Of a stretch of 60,632 bases of DNA, positions 42,497-51,441 are shown in pieces (the stretch's first letter is position 1; every line of letters starts with the position of its first letter). The notes beneath the pieces are model-generated. The model had not been told where the DNA came from, did not search any database, and was given only the letters and a program-made list of their open reading frames with translations. Origin of the DNA: Bacteroidales bacterium. Its GTDB lineage: Bacteria; Bacteroidota; Bacteroidia; Bacteroidales; Marinilabiliaceae. The position numbers and the translations under genes were made by a program. The stretch covers positions 1 to 60,632 of the forward strand of contig JAGCYH010000007.1 of the NCBI GenBank assembly GCA_017960905.1, given 5' to 3'.

Positions 42497-43735
42497 ATGC
42501 AAAGCCTGCCGTTTCTCATTGCCCACCGATATCTTTTTGCGAAAAAATCGCAAAACATCATCAATATCATTTCCGTCATTTCGGCTTTGGGAATTATGGT
42601 TGGCACTGCGGCGCTGATTATAGTGCTGAGCGTTTTCAACGGGTTGAACAACTTTGTCGGGTCGCTCTTCGGCTCGTTCGACCCCGACCTGAAAATAGTT
42701 CCCGTCGAAGGTAAAACCTTCGACGCTGACTCGGCTTATGTGGCGCAACTCGAAGATATTGAGGGCGTTGCGGCTGTGTCGGCGGTTCTCGCCGACAACG
42801 CGCTTCTGCGCTACGGCGAAAAACAGATGCCCGCCATGGTTATGGGTGTCGACGACCAGTACTCGCGCGTTACCGACATCGACAGCATCATTTACAACGG
42901 CACGTTCAACGTTGGCCTCTGGAAGGTGAACAATTGCGCCCTTGGCGCAATTCTTGCTAATCAGCTGGGTATCAATCTGCAATACAGTTCCGACAAACTA
43001 ATTCTCTACTCGCCCAAACGCACCGGCAACATCAATATGGCAATGCCCGAGCAGTCGTTTGTGCAGCAATCGGCTAACGTTACAGGCATCTTCGCCGTAC
43101 AACAGATCGATTATGACTCGAACTACGCCATCGTCGGTCTGCAGCAGGCCAAAGACCTCTTCTGCTATACAGCCGATGAGGTTTCGGCGCTCTGCGTGAG
43201 GGTAGAGCCTTCGGCAAATGCCGACCGTGTGAAGGCGCTTATTGCCGCCGCTAGTCCCGAAACGGTCTGTGTGAAAGACAAATGGGAGCAGCACGAGTCG
43301 TTTTTCAAAATGATGGAGGTGGAAAAACTAATGGCTTTTCTCATTCTCGCTTTCATCATCGTCATTGCCGCCTTCAACATCATCGGGTCGCTCTCGATGC
43401 TCATTTTCGAAAAGAAGGAAAGCATATTTATTCTGAAAAGTATGGGCGCCAGTAAATCGCTGGTTACTAGGGTTTTCCTCTTCGAAGGCTGGCTTGTGTC
43501 GATTGGCGGAGTGCTCATCGGACTTGTCATTGGTGCAGTCCTCGTGCTGCTTCAGCAGCACTACGGTTTCATCAGTTTCGCCGATGCCGAAAACTACATC
43601 ATCGACGCATATCCTGTCGATTTGCAAATGTCGGATGTATTGCTTACCTTCGTAACCGTAGTCATCGTCGGCATTCTGGCGGCATGGTATCCCGTGAAGT
43701 CGATTGTCGGAAAGTACTATAGTTCAGCCGAATAA
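42497..43735 (+). CDS. ABC transporter permease, FtsX/LolC-LolE type
   Basis: A 412-residue inner-membrane permease with one N-terminal helix (NIISVISALGIMVGTAALII, about residues 22-42), a large periplasmic MacB-like domain (about 45-265) and three C-terminal helices (about 275-300, 325-350, 375-400). This is the layout of lipoprotein-releasing permeases LolC/E, which with a LolD ATPase extract lipoproteins from the inner membrane. No ATPase gene is adjacent. Confidence 0.88.
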   Translation: MQSLPFLIAHRYLFAKKSQNIINIISVISALGIMVGTAALIIVLSVFNGLNNFVGSLFGSFDPDLKIVPVEGKTFDADSAYVAQLEDIEGVAAVSAVLADNALLRYGEKQMPAMVMGVDDQYSRVTDIDSIIYNGTFNVGLWKVNNCALGAILANQLGINLQYSSDKLILYSPKRTGNINMAMPEQSFVQQSANVTGIFAVQQIDYDSNYAIVGLQQAKDLFCYTADEVSALCVRVEPSANADRVKALIAAASPETVCVKDKWEQHESFFKMMEVEKLMAFLILAFIIVIAAFNIIGSLSMLIFEKKESIFILKSMGASKSLVTRVFLFEGWLVSIGGVLIGLVIGAVLVLLQQHYGFISFADAENYIIDAYPVDLQMSDVLLTFVTVVIVGILAAWYPVKSIVGKYYSSAE

Positions 43736-43758
43736 TAACAAACTGAAAATAATACACT

Positions 43759-44925
43759 ATGAAAAAATCGTTTTTTACGAGCGCGCTGATAGCGTCATTT
43801 TTAAGCATTTGCGCAATGGCTCAATTCCCGCAGCGCGAACCGCTGCCCGAAAATTCGTCGGCTTTGCCGACGAACATCAACCGCAATTCGTATCCGCGCA
43901 TTCTTGCTGACAAAAGTCTGATGTTCAGACTTTTGGCACCCGAAGCGAAACTCGTTCAGGTTGATATTTGCGGAAAAAAATACGACATGACACGCGACGA
44001 CCGTGGCGCATGGACGGCAACCATTCCGCCGCAAGTGCCTGGTTTCCACTACTATTCGCTTGTTGTTGACGGCGTAGCCGTCAACGACCCAGCGTCGGAG
44101 ACCTTCTATGGCTGCGGCAAGATGATGAGCGGTATCGACATCCCCGAGGAAGGCACCGAACTCTTTGAAGTTCAGAATGTTCCGCACGGCGAAGTGCGTC
44201 AGATAAACTACTTCTCGAAAGTCGATAATGAATGGCGCCCTGTATTTGTCTATACGCCAGCCGGTTACAACGACAACAACGACCGCTATCCGGTGGTCTA
44301 TATACAGCACGGCGGTGGTGAAGACCACCGCGGCTGGGTGCAGCAAGGCCGCATGGCCAATATTCTCGATAATCTGATTGCCGCTGGCAAGGCAGTGCCC
44401 ATGATAGTCGTAAGTGCCAACAGCAATGTGCAGAAACGCGGTTCGGGCGGTCCGGCCTACTCGGTGCAGGGCATGGCGCCTTTCCGCGAGGAGATGGTTG
44501 ACAACATCGTTCCGTTCATCGACCGCACCTATCGCACCAAGGCCGATGCTGCTCACCGCGCCATGTGCGGCCTCTCGATGGGTGGCGGACAGTCGTTCTA
44601 TGTGGGTCTGCTCTCGCCCGAAGTGTTTGCCAACATCGGCATCTTCTCTACGGGTATGTTCGGCGGCATCGCCGGTGCCGCCAATTTCGACCTCGAGAAG
44701 GAGTGCCCGGGCATTTTGTCTGATACTAAAATATTCAACGACAAGCATTTGGTGTTCTACATCAGCTGCGGCGAACAGGACCCGCGCATAACATACAACA
44801 AAGCCATTGCCGAGAAGATGCGCCAAGGCGGTGTGAATGTGCAGTTTAACTCTTTCGCAGGCGATCACGAATGGCAGCCGTGGCGTAAGTCGCTCGCCGA
44901 CTTCGCGCAAAAGCTGTTTAAATAG
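43759..44925 (+). CDS. Secreted CE1-like esterase (enterochelin/feruloyl esterase family)
   Basis: A 388-residue protein with a signal peptide (MKKSFFTSALIASFLSICAMA). Residues about 35-135 form an immunoglobulin-like early-set domain (RLLAPEAKLVQVDICGKKYD...), followed by an alpha/beta-hydrolase of the esterase D/CE1 group. The nucleophile Ser is in GLSMGGGQS (about residue 276), with a likely catalytic His in GDHEWQPW near residue 376. Homologues remove feruloyl or acetyl groups from plant xylans; substrate here is unproven. Confidence 0.87.
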   Translation: MKKSFFTSALIASFLSICAMAQFPQREPLPENSSALPTNINRNSYPRILADKSLMFRLLAPEAKLVQVDICGKKYDMTRDDRGAWTATIPPQVPGFHYYSLVVDGVAVNDPASETFYGCGKMMSGIDIPEEGTELFEVQNVPHGEVRQINYFSKVDNEWRPVFVYTPAGYNDNNDRYPVVYIQHGGGEDHRGWVQQGRMANILDNLIAAGKAVPMIVVSANSNVQKRGSGGPAYSVQGMAPFREEMVDNIVPFIDRTYRTKADAAHRAMCGLSMGGGQSFYVGLLSPEVFANIGIFSTGMFGGIAGAANFDLEKECPGILSDTKIFNDKHLVFYISCGEQDPRITYNKAIAEKMRQGGVNVQFNSFAGDHEWQPWRKSLADFAQKLFK

Positions 44926-44975
44926 ATTTTTGAGATAAATAATTATAATTCAAACCATTAAAAACTTTTATAGGC

Positions 44976-45137
44976 ATGAAGAAATATGTTTGCGAGCCAT
45001 GTGGCTACGAGTACGACCCCGAAGTGGGCGACCCCGACAACGGCATTGCACCGGGCACTGCCTTCGAAGACCTTCCCGACGATTGGGTTTGCCCTATCTG
45101 CGGTGTCGGTAAAGACGAATTCAAACCGGCAGAGTAA
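44976..45137 (+). CDS. Rubredoxin
   Basis: A 53-residue electron carrier, too short for most ORF cut-offs. The iron ligands are Cys6, Cys9, Cys39 and Cys42 in [19 protein letters not shown] and [15 protein letters not shown], exactly as in rubredoxins. In anaerobes it passes electrons to reductases that remove oxygen or peroxide. A terminator follows at 45153. Confidence 0.95.
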   Translation: MKKYVCEPCGYEYDPEVGDPDNGIAPGTAFEDLPDDWVCPICGVGKDEFKPAE

Positions 45138-45152
45138 CAGCCGATTCGCTTG

Positions 45153-45183
45153 AAGTGCGGACAGAAATGTCCGCACTTTTTTT
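45153..45183 (+). terminator. Rubredoxin terminator
   Basis: Stem aagtgcggaca / tgtccgcactt with a 4-base loop followed by a T-run. Confidence 0.88.
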
Positions 45184-45245
45184 ATTCCCGATGCACAACT
45201 TTTAGAATTTTTATTATTTTTGCAAAAAAAATAACTACCTTTACT

Positions 45246-45548
45246 ATGAAGTCGCAACAAGAATATATCTCTATTTTGAAAAATAATGCCCCAAAATTAG
45301 AAAGTGATTTTGGCATTACTTTTATGCGGCTTTTTGGGAGCGTGGCGCTCAACAAACATGACGAAGGAAGCGATGTTGATTTGTTTGTCAAAATGCCGCC
45401 TTCGTTTTACAATGCCATTGCGGCAGCTCAGTTTCTCGAAGAACTGCTCGGTTGCAAAGTCGACCTTATTTGCGACCATAAGAATTTAAGTCCTTTTTTC
45501 CGCAAGCAAATTGAAGAAAATGGAATCGATATTTTTACAGCAGCGTGA
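45246..45548 (+). CDS. MNT-type nucleotidyltransferase (MntA-like), no HepT partner
   Basis: A 100-residue minimal nucleotidyltransferase from the ATG at 45246. The active-site motif is FGSVALNKHDEGSDVDLFVK, with GS and the DxD pair, followed by KVDLICDHKNLSPFFRKQIE. MntA proteins usually AMPylate and silence the HEPN toxin HepT encoded beside them. No HEPN gene is present on either side: upstream is rubredoxin and downstream a convergent glycosyltransferase. It may be a solitary antitoxin or a stand-alone enzyme. A TATTTTTG box lies at 45215-45222. Confidence 0.88.
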   Translation: MKSQQEYISILKNNAPKLESDFGITFMRLFGSVALNKHDEGSDVDLFVKMPPSFYNAIAAAQFLEELLGCKVDLICDHKNLSPFFRKQIEENGIDIFTAA

Positions 45549-45558
45549 GTTGTAAATA

Positions 45559-46305
45559 TCAGAACCTCCCTCTTGTTGCCCAGAACCAGAAGAATTTGAT
45601 GCCAATAGGTATGTGCCGCAATATGGTTGTGAATAGGCCATAATGCTTGCGCATTATGCCGAAGCGCTCTTTCAGGCCAGCGGCAATGTGGTGTTTTGTT
45701 ATTCCGCCGTCTAAAAAACGCGACAGAGTCAGGTGTGTATTACAGACTGATTGTGAGCGCTTTAGCGCGTTGATGCACCAATCGAAATCGGCCGAGAAGC
45801 GGTATTTCAGGTCGTAGTGGCTGCAAACGGCTTTGCGCGCTACGAACGACTGATGGCTCACCAACATGCCATTGCGGAAACTCTTCCAAGTGAGGCGTTC
45901 AGGCGGCTTAAGCCGCCTGTCGCCTATCTCGTGACCGTCCATGTCGGTCATAACAGTATTGCCGTAGTAAATGTCGGCATCGGCGGCGGCGGCAAACATC
46001 TCGGCCACTGTTTCGGGCTTGTAAATCTCATCGCCGGCATTGACAAACCACACGTAGTCGCCCGTAGCCAAGTCGAGGCCTTTGTTCATGGCGTCGTAGA
46101 GCCCGTTGTCGGGCTCGCTGACGGCCTTTGCCACTATCTGCGAGTGGCGCGCAACAATCTGCATTGTCGCATCGGTCGATGCGCCATCCACAATTATGTA
46201 TTCAATGTTTTGGTATGTCTGCCGTTCGATGCTTTCTATGGTCCGCTCGAGAGTGGCGGCGGCGTTGTACGTGATGGTTATTACCGACAGTCGTGGACAG
46301 CTCAT
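45559..46305 (-). CDS. Family 2 glycosyltransferase
   Basis: A 248-residue GT-A enzyme starting PRLSVITITYNAAATLERTI, with the nucleotide-binding VDGASTDAT (about residues 38-46), the DXD-like region VWFVNAGDEI (about 88-97) and the acceptor-loop block SADFDWCINAL. Transfers a sugar from a nucleotide donor, probably in surface polysaccharide synthesis. It begins 3 bases after the GT4 gene, so the two are cotranscribed. Confidence 0.9.
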   Translation of the reverse strand: MSCPRLSVITITYNAAATLERTIESIERQTYQNIEYIIVDGASTDATMQIVARHSQIVAKAVSEPDNGLYDAMNKGLDLATGDYVWFVNAGDEIYKPETVAEMFAAAADADIYYGNTVMTDMDGHEIGDRRLKPPERLTWKSFRNGMLVSHQSFVARKAVCSHYDLKYRFSADFDWCINALKRSQSVCNTHLTLSRFLDGGITKHHIAAGLKERFGIMRKHYGLFTTILRHIPIGIKFFWFWATRGRF

Positions 46306-46308
46306 CGT

Positions 46309-47571
46309 TCAGACTTTAAGCGCTTTTTTATACACGTCGATATATTGCTGTGCTACAACCTGTTCGGAGAATTTCGATATGGCATGTTCGCGTATATATT
46401 GGCGCTGTTCTTCGCTGTTGAACCACAGCATGCTGTAGATGCCGTTGGCGAGGCTGAGTGAGTTTTTCATCTCGGCCAGATAGCCGGTCTTGTTATGCTC
46501 AATCATTTCGGGCACACCGCCAATGCCGAATCCGACAACAGGCGTGCCGCAGCATTGGCTCTCCACTACCGTGTTCGGGAGGTTGTCCTGCAGCGACGGC
46601 AATATGAACATGTCGGCGGCGTTGTAGAGTTTCACGAGCGTCATAGGGTTCGAGATGAACTCCATGGGGTGCGTCTCGAACACGAAGCGTTCTCTGATGT
46701 CTTTGTTGAGCTTGCCGAACACCACGAGTGCCAGTTTTTCTGCCAAATCGGGGAAGCCGCTTTTCAGGATGCTGAGCGCCTCTTCGAGGTAGCGCAGACC
46801 TTTGCGAGCGTCGAGTAGGTTGGCGGCGCCGAAGAGCAGTATCTTCTTGTCGAGGGGCAGTCCCAACTCGCTACGACACAGACTTTTATCGTGAATACGA
46901 TAAAAGTTGGTGTCAATTGGGTTAGGAATAGATGTTATTGTGTTGGCGCGGAAGAGCGTGCTGCTTCGGGCCAGAGTGCCCAGCCAGCGGCTGCACGACA
47001 CAATAGTCATATTGGCTTTTGAGTAAATGCTTTTTTTCTGGTTGAAAACCGAAGTCGACAGGTCGTTTTTGCTTGGCGAGCGAAGGAAAGGGCAGTAGCC
47101 GCAGTGCTCGTTGAACTCGAGACATGCGCCGGCATAATGGCAGCCACCAGTGAACGGCCACATGTCGTGAAGTGTCCAAACGATTGGTTTACCGAGATTT
47201 ACAAGTTTCTCGAGTCCGTGAAGCGATAGGAAACCCTGATTGACCCAATGTAGGTTGATGATGTCGGCGTTGCGCACCACTTCGAGTTCCGAAAGGTCGC
47301 GCCCCGTGTTGGCTATCGAGAAGTAGTAGCGTATGGCCGACTCTTTCTCGTAGGGCAGAATGGTGAGTCGCTCGCCCACGAAGTTTTTGAAGTTGTTCAT
47401 ACGGTACAGGAACCCGTTGCCAGCTTGGAATTCGTTGGCTTCGCTGCGTTTTTTCTCCTGCACCAGCATACTCGAATCGACACCGGCTCGTATCAGAGCA
47501 CGGTGTATGCGCAATGCCGCTACCGAGGCACCGCCACCCGCATCACTCTTATTTATATGAACAATTCTCAA
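46309..47571 (-). CDS. Family 4 glycosyltransferase
   Basis: A 420-residue GT-B enzyme. The start MRIVHINKSDAGGGASVAAL carries the glycine-rich acceptor-domain loop, HDMWPFTGGCHYAGAC is a block shared by Bacteroidota GT4 enzymes, and the C-terminal donor site includes FILPSLQDNLPNTVVESQCC (E-x7-E motif) and GTPVVGFGIGGVPE. Likely adds a hexose in capsule or O-antigen assembly together with the downstream GT2. Confidence 0.92.
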   Translation of the reverse strand: MRIVHINKSDAGGGASVAALRIHRALIRAGVDSSMLVQEKKRSEANEFQAGNGFLYRMNNFKNFVGERLTILPYEKESAIRYYFSIANTGRDLSELEVVRNADIINLHWVNQGFLSLHGLEKLVNLGKPIVWTLHDMWPFTGGCHYAGACLEFNEHCGYCPFLRSPSKNDLSTSVFNQKKSIYSKANMTIVSCSRWLGTLARSSTLFRANTITSIPNPIDTNFYRIHDKSLCRSELGLPLDKKILLFGAANLLDARKGLRYLEEALSILKSGFPDLAEKLALVVFGKLNKDIRERFVFETHPMEFISNPMTLVKLYNAADMFILPSLQDNLPNTVVESQCCGTPVVGFGIGGVPEMIEHNKTGYLAEMKNSLSLANGIYSMLWFNSEEQRQYIREHAISKFSEQVVAQQYIDVYKKALKV

Positions 47572-47744
47572 AACTACTTCGTTTTCAATCGGCTAAATTA
47601 GTGTTTTCTGATGATAGAAAAAAATATAAGTGGCTTTGTTGCGCGTTTTTTTTCTGCAAAAACAGATTGTTTTGTTTTGTAATATGCAGATAGTCAAAGT
47701 GTTATTTGCTGTTGTTAAAAATGCGGTTCGTGCAAAATACGTCT

Positions 47745-47772
47745 GGCTCAATTTTCGTTAGAAAATTGAGCC
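47745..47772. terminator. Hairpin downstream of the HU-CCDC81/SPOR gene
   Basis: Perfect 12-bp inverted repeat ggctcaattttc / gaaaattgagcc with loop GTTA, about 30 bases past the minus-strand stop. No strong T-run, so it may slow or end transcription weakly. Confidence 0.5.
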
Positions 47773-47802
47773 GGATTAAGTTTTTATCTGTTCCGAACGT
47801 TG

Positions 47803-48666
47803 TTATTCGGTGAGGATCCAGGCTTTTTCGAAACCGCTAATTGTCTTCACAATCTTGCTTTGGCGCGCGGCTTCGTTGTAGTCGTCGAACGAGGCGGCCG
47901 ATACGCGGATGCGTTTGCCACTGACGATTTTCTCGAGTCCGTCGGTGCCGCGGCTGCGCATGGTGCTAATGTATTTATCGGCGTCGGAATGCGAGGCGAA
48001 ACTGCCCACGATGATGTGGAAACGCTGTTGCGCAGGTATCTGCGCAACAAATGTCTCTTCTGCGGTGGCGTCATCATCGACAACGACCGTTGCCGATGGC
48101 GCAAACGATTGGAACAGCGATGCTTCGGAAATCTGCGGTGTCTGCGAGTCGCGAACGTTGGGCGACACGAGCAGCAGTCCGAGTACTATGGCCGCCGACG
48201 ATGCCACGTGGCGCAACGACTTGATGTTCAGCGTATTTGTGCGCTGTGCGCGCAAATCGGTTATAGTTATCGGTGCGAAACCGTAGCTGTCGGGCAGGAA
48301 GTTGGCTTTGCGGTCGGCCACGAAAAGTTTCTGTCCGTTTTCGAGGCGCAGCGTGCCGAGGCCGGCAAGCATCACCGCGCTGCCGGCGGCGAGCGAAGAG
48401 TTCATTCGGCGTACCTCGTCGAGCACACGGGCGTTGGCCGTCTCGAAGGTGATGTGCTCGCACTGCGCTATGTGGCTGACGAGCAAACCGTCGTTGTAAG
48501 AGAGGTTTGCGTTGAAAATCAGCTCTTTGCAAGCCGGACTGATGATGCCGCGCTTCGTGTCGATCGCAGCCGCTATGCGGCTTGCGACAAACGCGCCCAA
48601 GGTGGGAACTGTCACGCAGTCGTAACGGTAGAGCAACTCTGATATGTAATGACTTATCGTTTTCAT
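47803..48666 (-). CDS. HU-CCDC81 and SPOR domain protein
   Basis: A 287-residue protein. Residues 1-130 match the HU-CCDC81 bacterial domain pair (MKTISHYISELLYRYDCVTV, then VPTLGAFVASRIAA and GLGTLRLENGQKL). A single transmembrane helix follows (SSAAIVLGLLLVS, about residues 154-168). A periplasmic SPOR domain ends the protein (FHIIVGSFASHSDADKYIS...KAWILTE, about 215-287), which binds denuded septal peptidoglycan. It probably links a cytoplasmic partner to division sites. Confidence 0.9.
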   Translation of the reverse strand: MKTISHYISELLYRYDCVTVPTLGAFVASRIAAAIDTKRGIISPACKELIFNANLSYNDGLLVSHIAQCEHITFETANARVLDEVRRMNSSLAAGSAVMLAGLGTLRLENGQKLFVADRKANFLPDSYGFAPITITDLRAQRTNTLNIKSLRHVASSAAIVLGLLLVSPNVRDSQTPQISEASLFQSFAPSATVVVDDDATAEETFVAQIPAQQRFHIIVGSFASHSDADKYISTMRSRGTDGLEKIVSGKRIRVSAASFDDYNEAARQSKIVKTISGFEKAWILTE

Positions 48667-49069
48667 CTCTCAGTTTTGTTTTGCAAATATACTAATTCCG
48701 TTTCAATCGGCGTCTGAAAATGTTATACGAAATTGTTGATAACTTGTTCATAACCATTATAATAAAATTTCGCTCATGTAAATTAAATCATTGAAAAACA
48801 ACGTTTTACTATGTTGATAAAAATCTGTTGATTATTTTTTTGAAGCTACACGTTGCGTGGTTCTAAGGTCAGAAAAACAAGAGAAATGAAAATGCTTTTC
48901 ATTTTGTAAAATTTTACTATTTTTGCACCTCGAAAAAAGCGACCCTTGGCTTGCCGGTTTTATGCTTGATTTTTATCAAATTAGCATCGGAATCATACAA
49001 TAAAAACGTTGTTTTTTCGTTTTTGAGTTAAGGGTAAAAATGCATAATAAAATGCATAATGACTGTTAA
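48667..49069. other. Gene-free divergent region
   Basis: About 400 AT-rich bases between the SPOR gene and the oxidoreductase gene. It holds an inverted repeat aaatgaaaa-tgc-ttttcattt near 48885-48905 and a TATTTTTG box at 48918-48925 facing right, about 140 bases before the oxidoreductase ATG, so a long leader is possible. No coding sequence seen. Confidence 0.6.
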
Positions 49070-50113
49070 ATGAAGAAGATAAATTTTGCCGTAGTAGGTG
49101 CAGGAAGGATTGGTAAACGCCATATATCGATAATAGAGGCAAATGCAAATGCAGATTTGTGTGCCGTGTGCGATATACGCCCGCGTGAAGTTACCGGCAT
49201 CGACAGTCGCACCGACTACTACAACTCGATAAGCGAGATGCTTGGCTCGCACCCCGAAATAGACATAGTGAACGTCTGCACGCCCAATTCGTTCCACAGC
49301 CGAATGGCTGTGGAAGTTCTCAATGCTGGCTATAATGTGTTGGTAGAGAAACCGTTGGCACTCAGTGTGGCCGACGCGCGCGAAGTGGTCGACGCCGAAA
49401 AACGTTCGGGTAAAAAGGTGTTTTGCGTTTCGCAAAACAGATTCTCGCCTTCGCTGCAATGGATAAAGCTCATTCTCGACAAGCAATGTCTGGGCCGTGT
49501 CAACGCAGTCAACGTCTATTGCCTATGGAACCGCGACAACAACTACTACAATACCAACGGCTGGCACGGCACTCAGGAGTTCGACGGCGGTGTGCTCTAC
49601 ACGCAGTTCGCGCATTTCATCGACATTCTGCTGTGGCTCTTCGGCACAGTGAAGTCGGTCGATGCGGCGCAGTTCAGCAACTTCGCCCACCAGTCGACAA
49701 CCGAATTTGAAGACACCGGCTCGGTGCTGCTTACGCTCGACAACGGCGCCAGCGTCAACTTCATGTATACAACCGCTGTGGCCCACGCCAACTTCGAAAG
49801 CTCAATAATTATCATGGGCAGCAAGGGCACTATAAAGCTCGACGGGCAATATATGGACCATCTGTCGTACTGCAACATACCTGATTGCGATGTGCCTTCG
49901 ATGGACGATATGTACAAAAGCGGCGACCAGAAACCTACGGCCATGAATCATAACTTCGTGATACAAAACGTTATAGACACGCTCAATGGAGTTGGCAATG
50001 TCTCTACCACAGCCGCCGAAGGCATGGCGATATCCGACCTGATAGGTCGGATATATCAACTGCGCAAGAATCAGTTTAAGCCTGATAAAAAACTGATATA
50101 CAAACCTTTGTAA
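49070..50113 (+). CDS. Gfo/Idh/MocA-family oxidoreductase (nucleotide-sugar type)
   Basis: A 347-residue NAD(P)-dependent dehydrogenase. The Rossmann motif is VVGAGRIGKRHI (residues 6-17) and the family-typical EKPLALSVADAREV is at about 92-105; GSKGTIKLDG belongs to the second domain. The neighbouring UDP-sugar dehydrogenase gene starts at the very next base, matching pairs such as WbpB with WbpA that make diacetamido uronic acid precursors of O-antigen or capsule. Exact substrate is inferred only from context. Confidence 0.88.
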   Translation: MKKINFAVVGAGRIGKRHISIIEANANADLCAVCDIRPREVTGIDSRTDYYNSISEMLGSHPEIDIVNVCTPNSFHSRMAVEVLNAGYNVLVEKPLALSVADAREVVDAEKRSGKKVFCVSQNRFSPSLQWIKLILDKQCLGRVNAVNVYCLWNRDNNYYNTNGWHGTQEFDGGVLYTQFAHFIDILLWLFGTVKSVDAAQFSNFAHQSTTEFEDTGSVLLTLDNGASVNFMYTTAVAHANFESSIIIMGSKGTIKLDGQYMDHLSYCNIPDCDVPSMDDMYKSGDQKPTAMNHNFVIQNVIDTLNGVGNVSTTAAEGMAISDLIGRIYQLRKNQFKPDKKLIYKPL

Positions 50114-51415
50114 ATGAACAGTATTCTCGAGCAGTTGGAACGTGGCGAGCGCCGGATAGGCGTGATAGGACTTGGATACGTAGGTCTGCCGCTCGCTGTA
50201 ACTTTTGCCCGTAAATACCCCGTGGTGGCTTACGACCACAATCCGCAGCGTATTGCCTTGCTGCAGCAAGTCAACGACCCGAGCCACGAAATACCGCCCG
50301 AAGATTTCGAAAATCTTAACATAGAATTCACTGCCGACGAGCAACGACTCGACAATGCGCACATATACATCGTCGCTGTGCCTACGCCCATCGACCGTTA
50401 CAACCGGCCCGACATAACTCTGCTGCTCAAGGCAACGCAAAGCGTTGCCCGGCACCTGAAACGCGGCGACATAGTGGTGTACGAAAGCACCGTTTATCCG
50501 TGCTGCACCGAAGACGAGTGTCTGCCTCTGCTCGAGAGCATCAGCGGACTCAAAGTCGGCACCGACTTCGGCCTCGGCTACAGCCCCGAGCGCATCAACC
50601 CGGGCGACAAAACCCACCGACTTAAGTCGGTGGTGAAGGTTGTTTCGGCTGCCGACACCGACACTTGCCAAACTCTCGCTCAGCTCTACTCAAGCGTTAT
50701 CGATGCCGGAGTGTACGTGGCACCGTCGATAAAAGTGGCCGAGGCAGCCAAGATTATCGAGAACACACAGCGCGATGTTAACATCGCGCTGATGAACGAG
50801 CTCTCTATCATTTGCAATATGATAGACATTGACACACAGGACGTTATCAATGCAGCATCGACCAAGTGGAACTTCATACGCTTCGTGCCCGGCCTTGTCG
50901 GCGGGCACTGCATCGGCATCGACCCGTATTACCTCGACTACAAGGCAAGCGAGCTCGGCTACCACACGCAGATAATCAACCGCGGGCGCTTCATCAACGA
51001 CAATATGAGCCGGCACGTGGTGAACATCACCATCAAGAAGATGCTCAACAAGAAAACCGACATCATCAGTTCGCGCGTGCTCATCATGGGCTTCACCTAC
51101 AAAGAGAACGTGTGCGACTGCCGCAACACGCGCGCCATCGACATACTGCACGAAATGCAGTCGTACGGCATAAAACAGATTGACATTGTTGACCCAGTTG
51201 CCATCGAGCAAGATGTTGAGCAACAATACAATATACAACTTCAGCCGAAGCCCGAAGGCCGCTACAACGCCATCTTCGTCACTGTCGGTCACGACTGTTT
51301 TCGCCAGCTCGACGAGGAGTTTTTCAAAGAGCGGCTTCTGCCCAACGGCGTTGTGTGCGACGTGCGCGGACTCTTCCGTGGCAAATTCCACGACATTGAT
51401 ATCTGGTATTTATAA
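50114..51415 (+). CDS. Nucleotide-sugar dehydrogenase (UDP-HexNAc type)
   Basis: A 433-residue UDP-glucose/GDP-mannose dehydrogenase-family enzyme that oxidises a UDP-sugar at C6 to the uronic acid in two NAD steps. GLGYVGLPLAVTFARKYPV (about residues 19-37) is the NAD-binding start, DVNIALMNELSIICNMI the central helix, and GGHCIGIDPYYLDYKA (about 263-278) carries the catalytic Cys. The sequence resembles the WecC/TviB/WbpA group rather than UDP-glucose dehydrogenases. No gap separates it from the upstream oxidoreductase. Confidence 0.92.
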   Translation: MNSILEQLERGERRIGVIGLGYVGLPLAVTFARKYPVVAYDHNPQRIALLQQVNDPSHEIPPEDFENLNIEFTADEQRLDNAHIYIVAVPTPIDRYNRPDITLLLKATQSVARHLKRGDIVVYESTVYPCCTEDECLPLLESISGLKVGTDFGLGYSPERINPGDKTHRLKSVVKVVSAADTDTCQTLAQLYSSVIDAGVYVAPSIKVAEAAKIIENTQRDVNIALMNELSIICNMIDIDTQDVINAASTKWNFIRFVPGLVGGHCIGIDPYYLDYKASELGYHTQIINRGRFINDNMSRHVVNITIKKMLNKKTDIISSRVLIMGFTYKENVCDCRNTRAIDILHEMQSYGIKQIDIVDPVAIEQDVEQQYNIQLQPKPEGRYNAIFVTVGHDCFRQLDEEFFKERLLPNGVVCDVRGLFRGKFHDIDIWYL

Positions 51416-51441
51416 GAATACCAAATATCAATTTTCAACTT

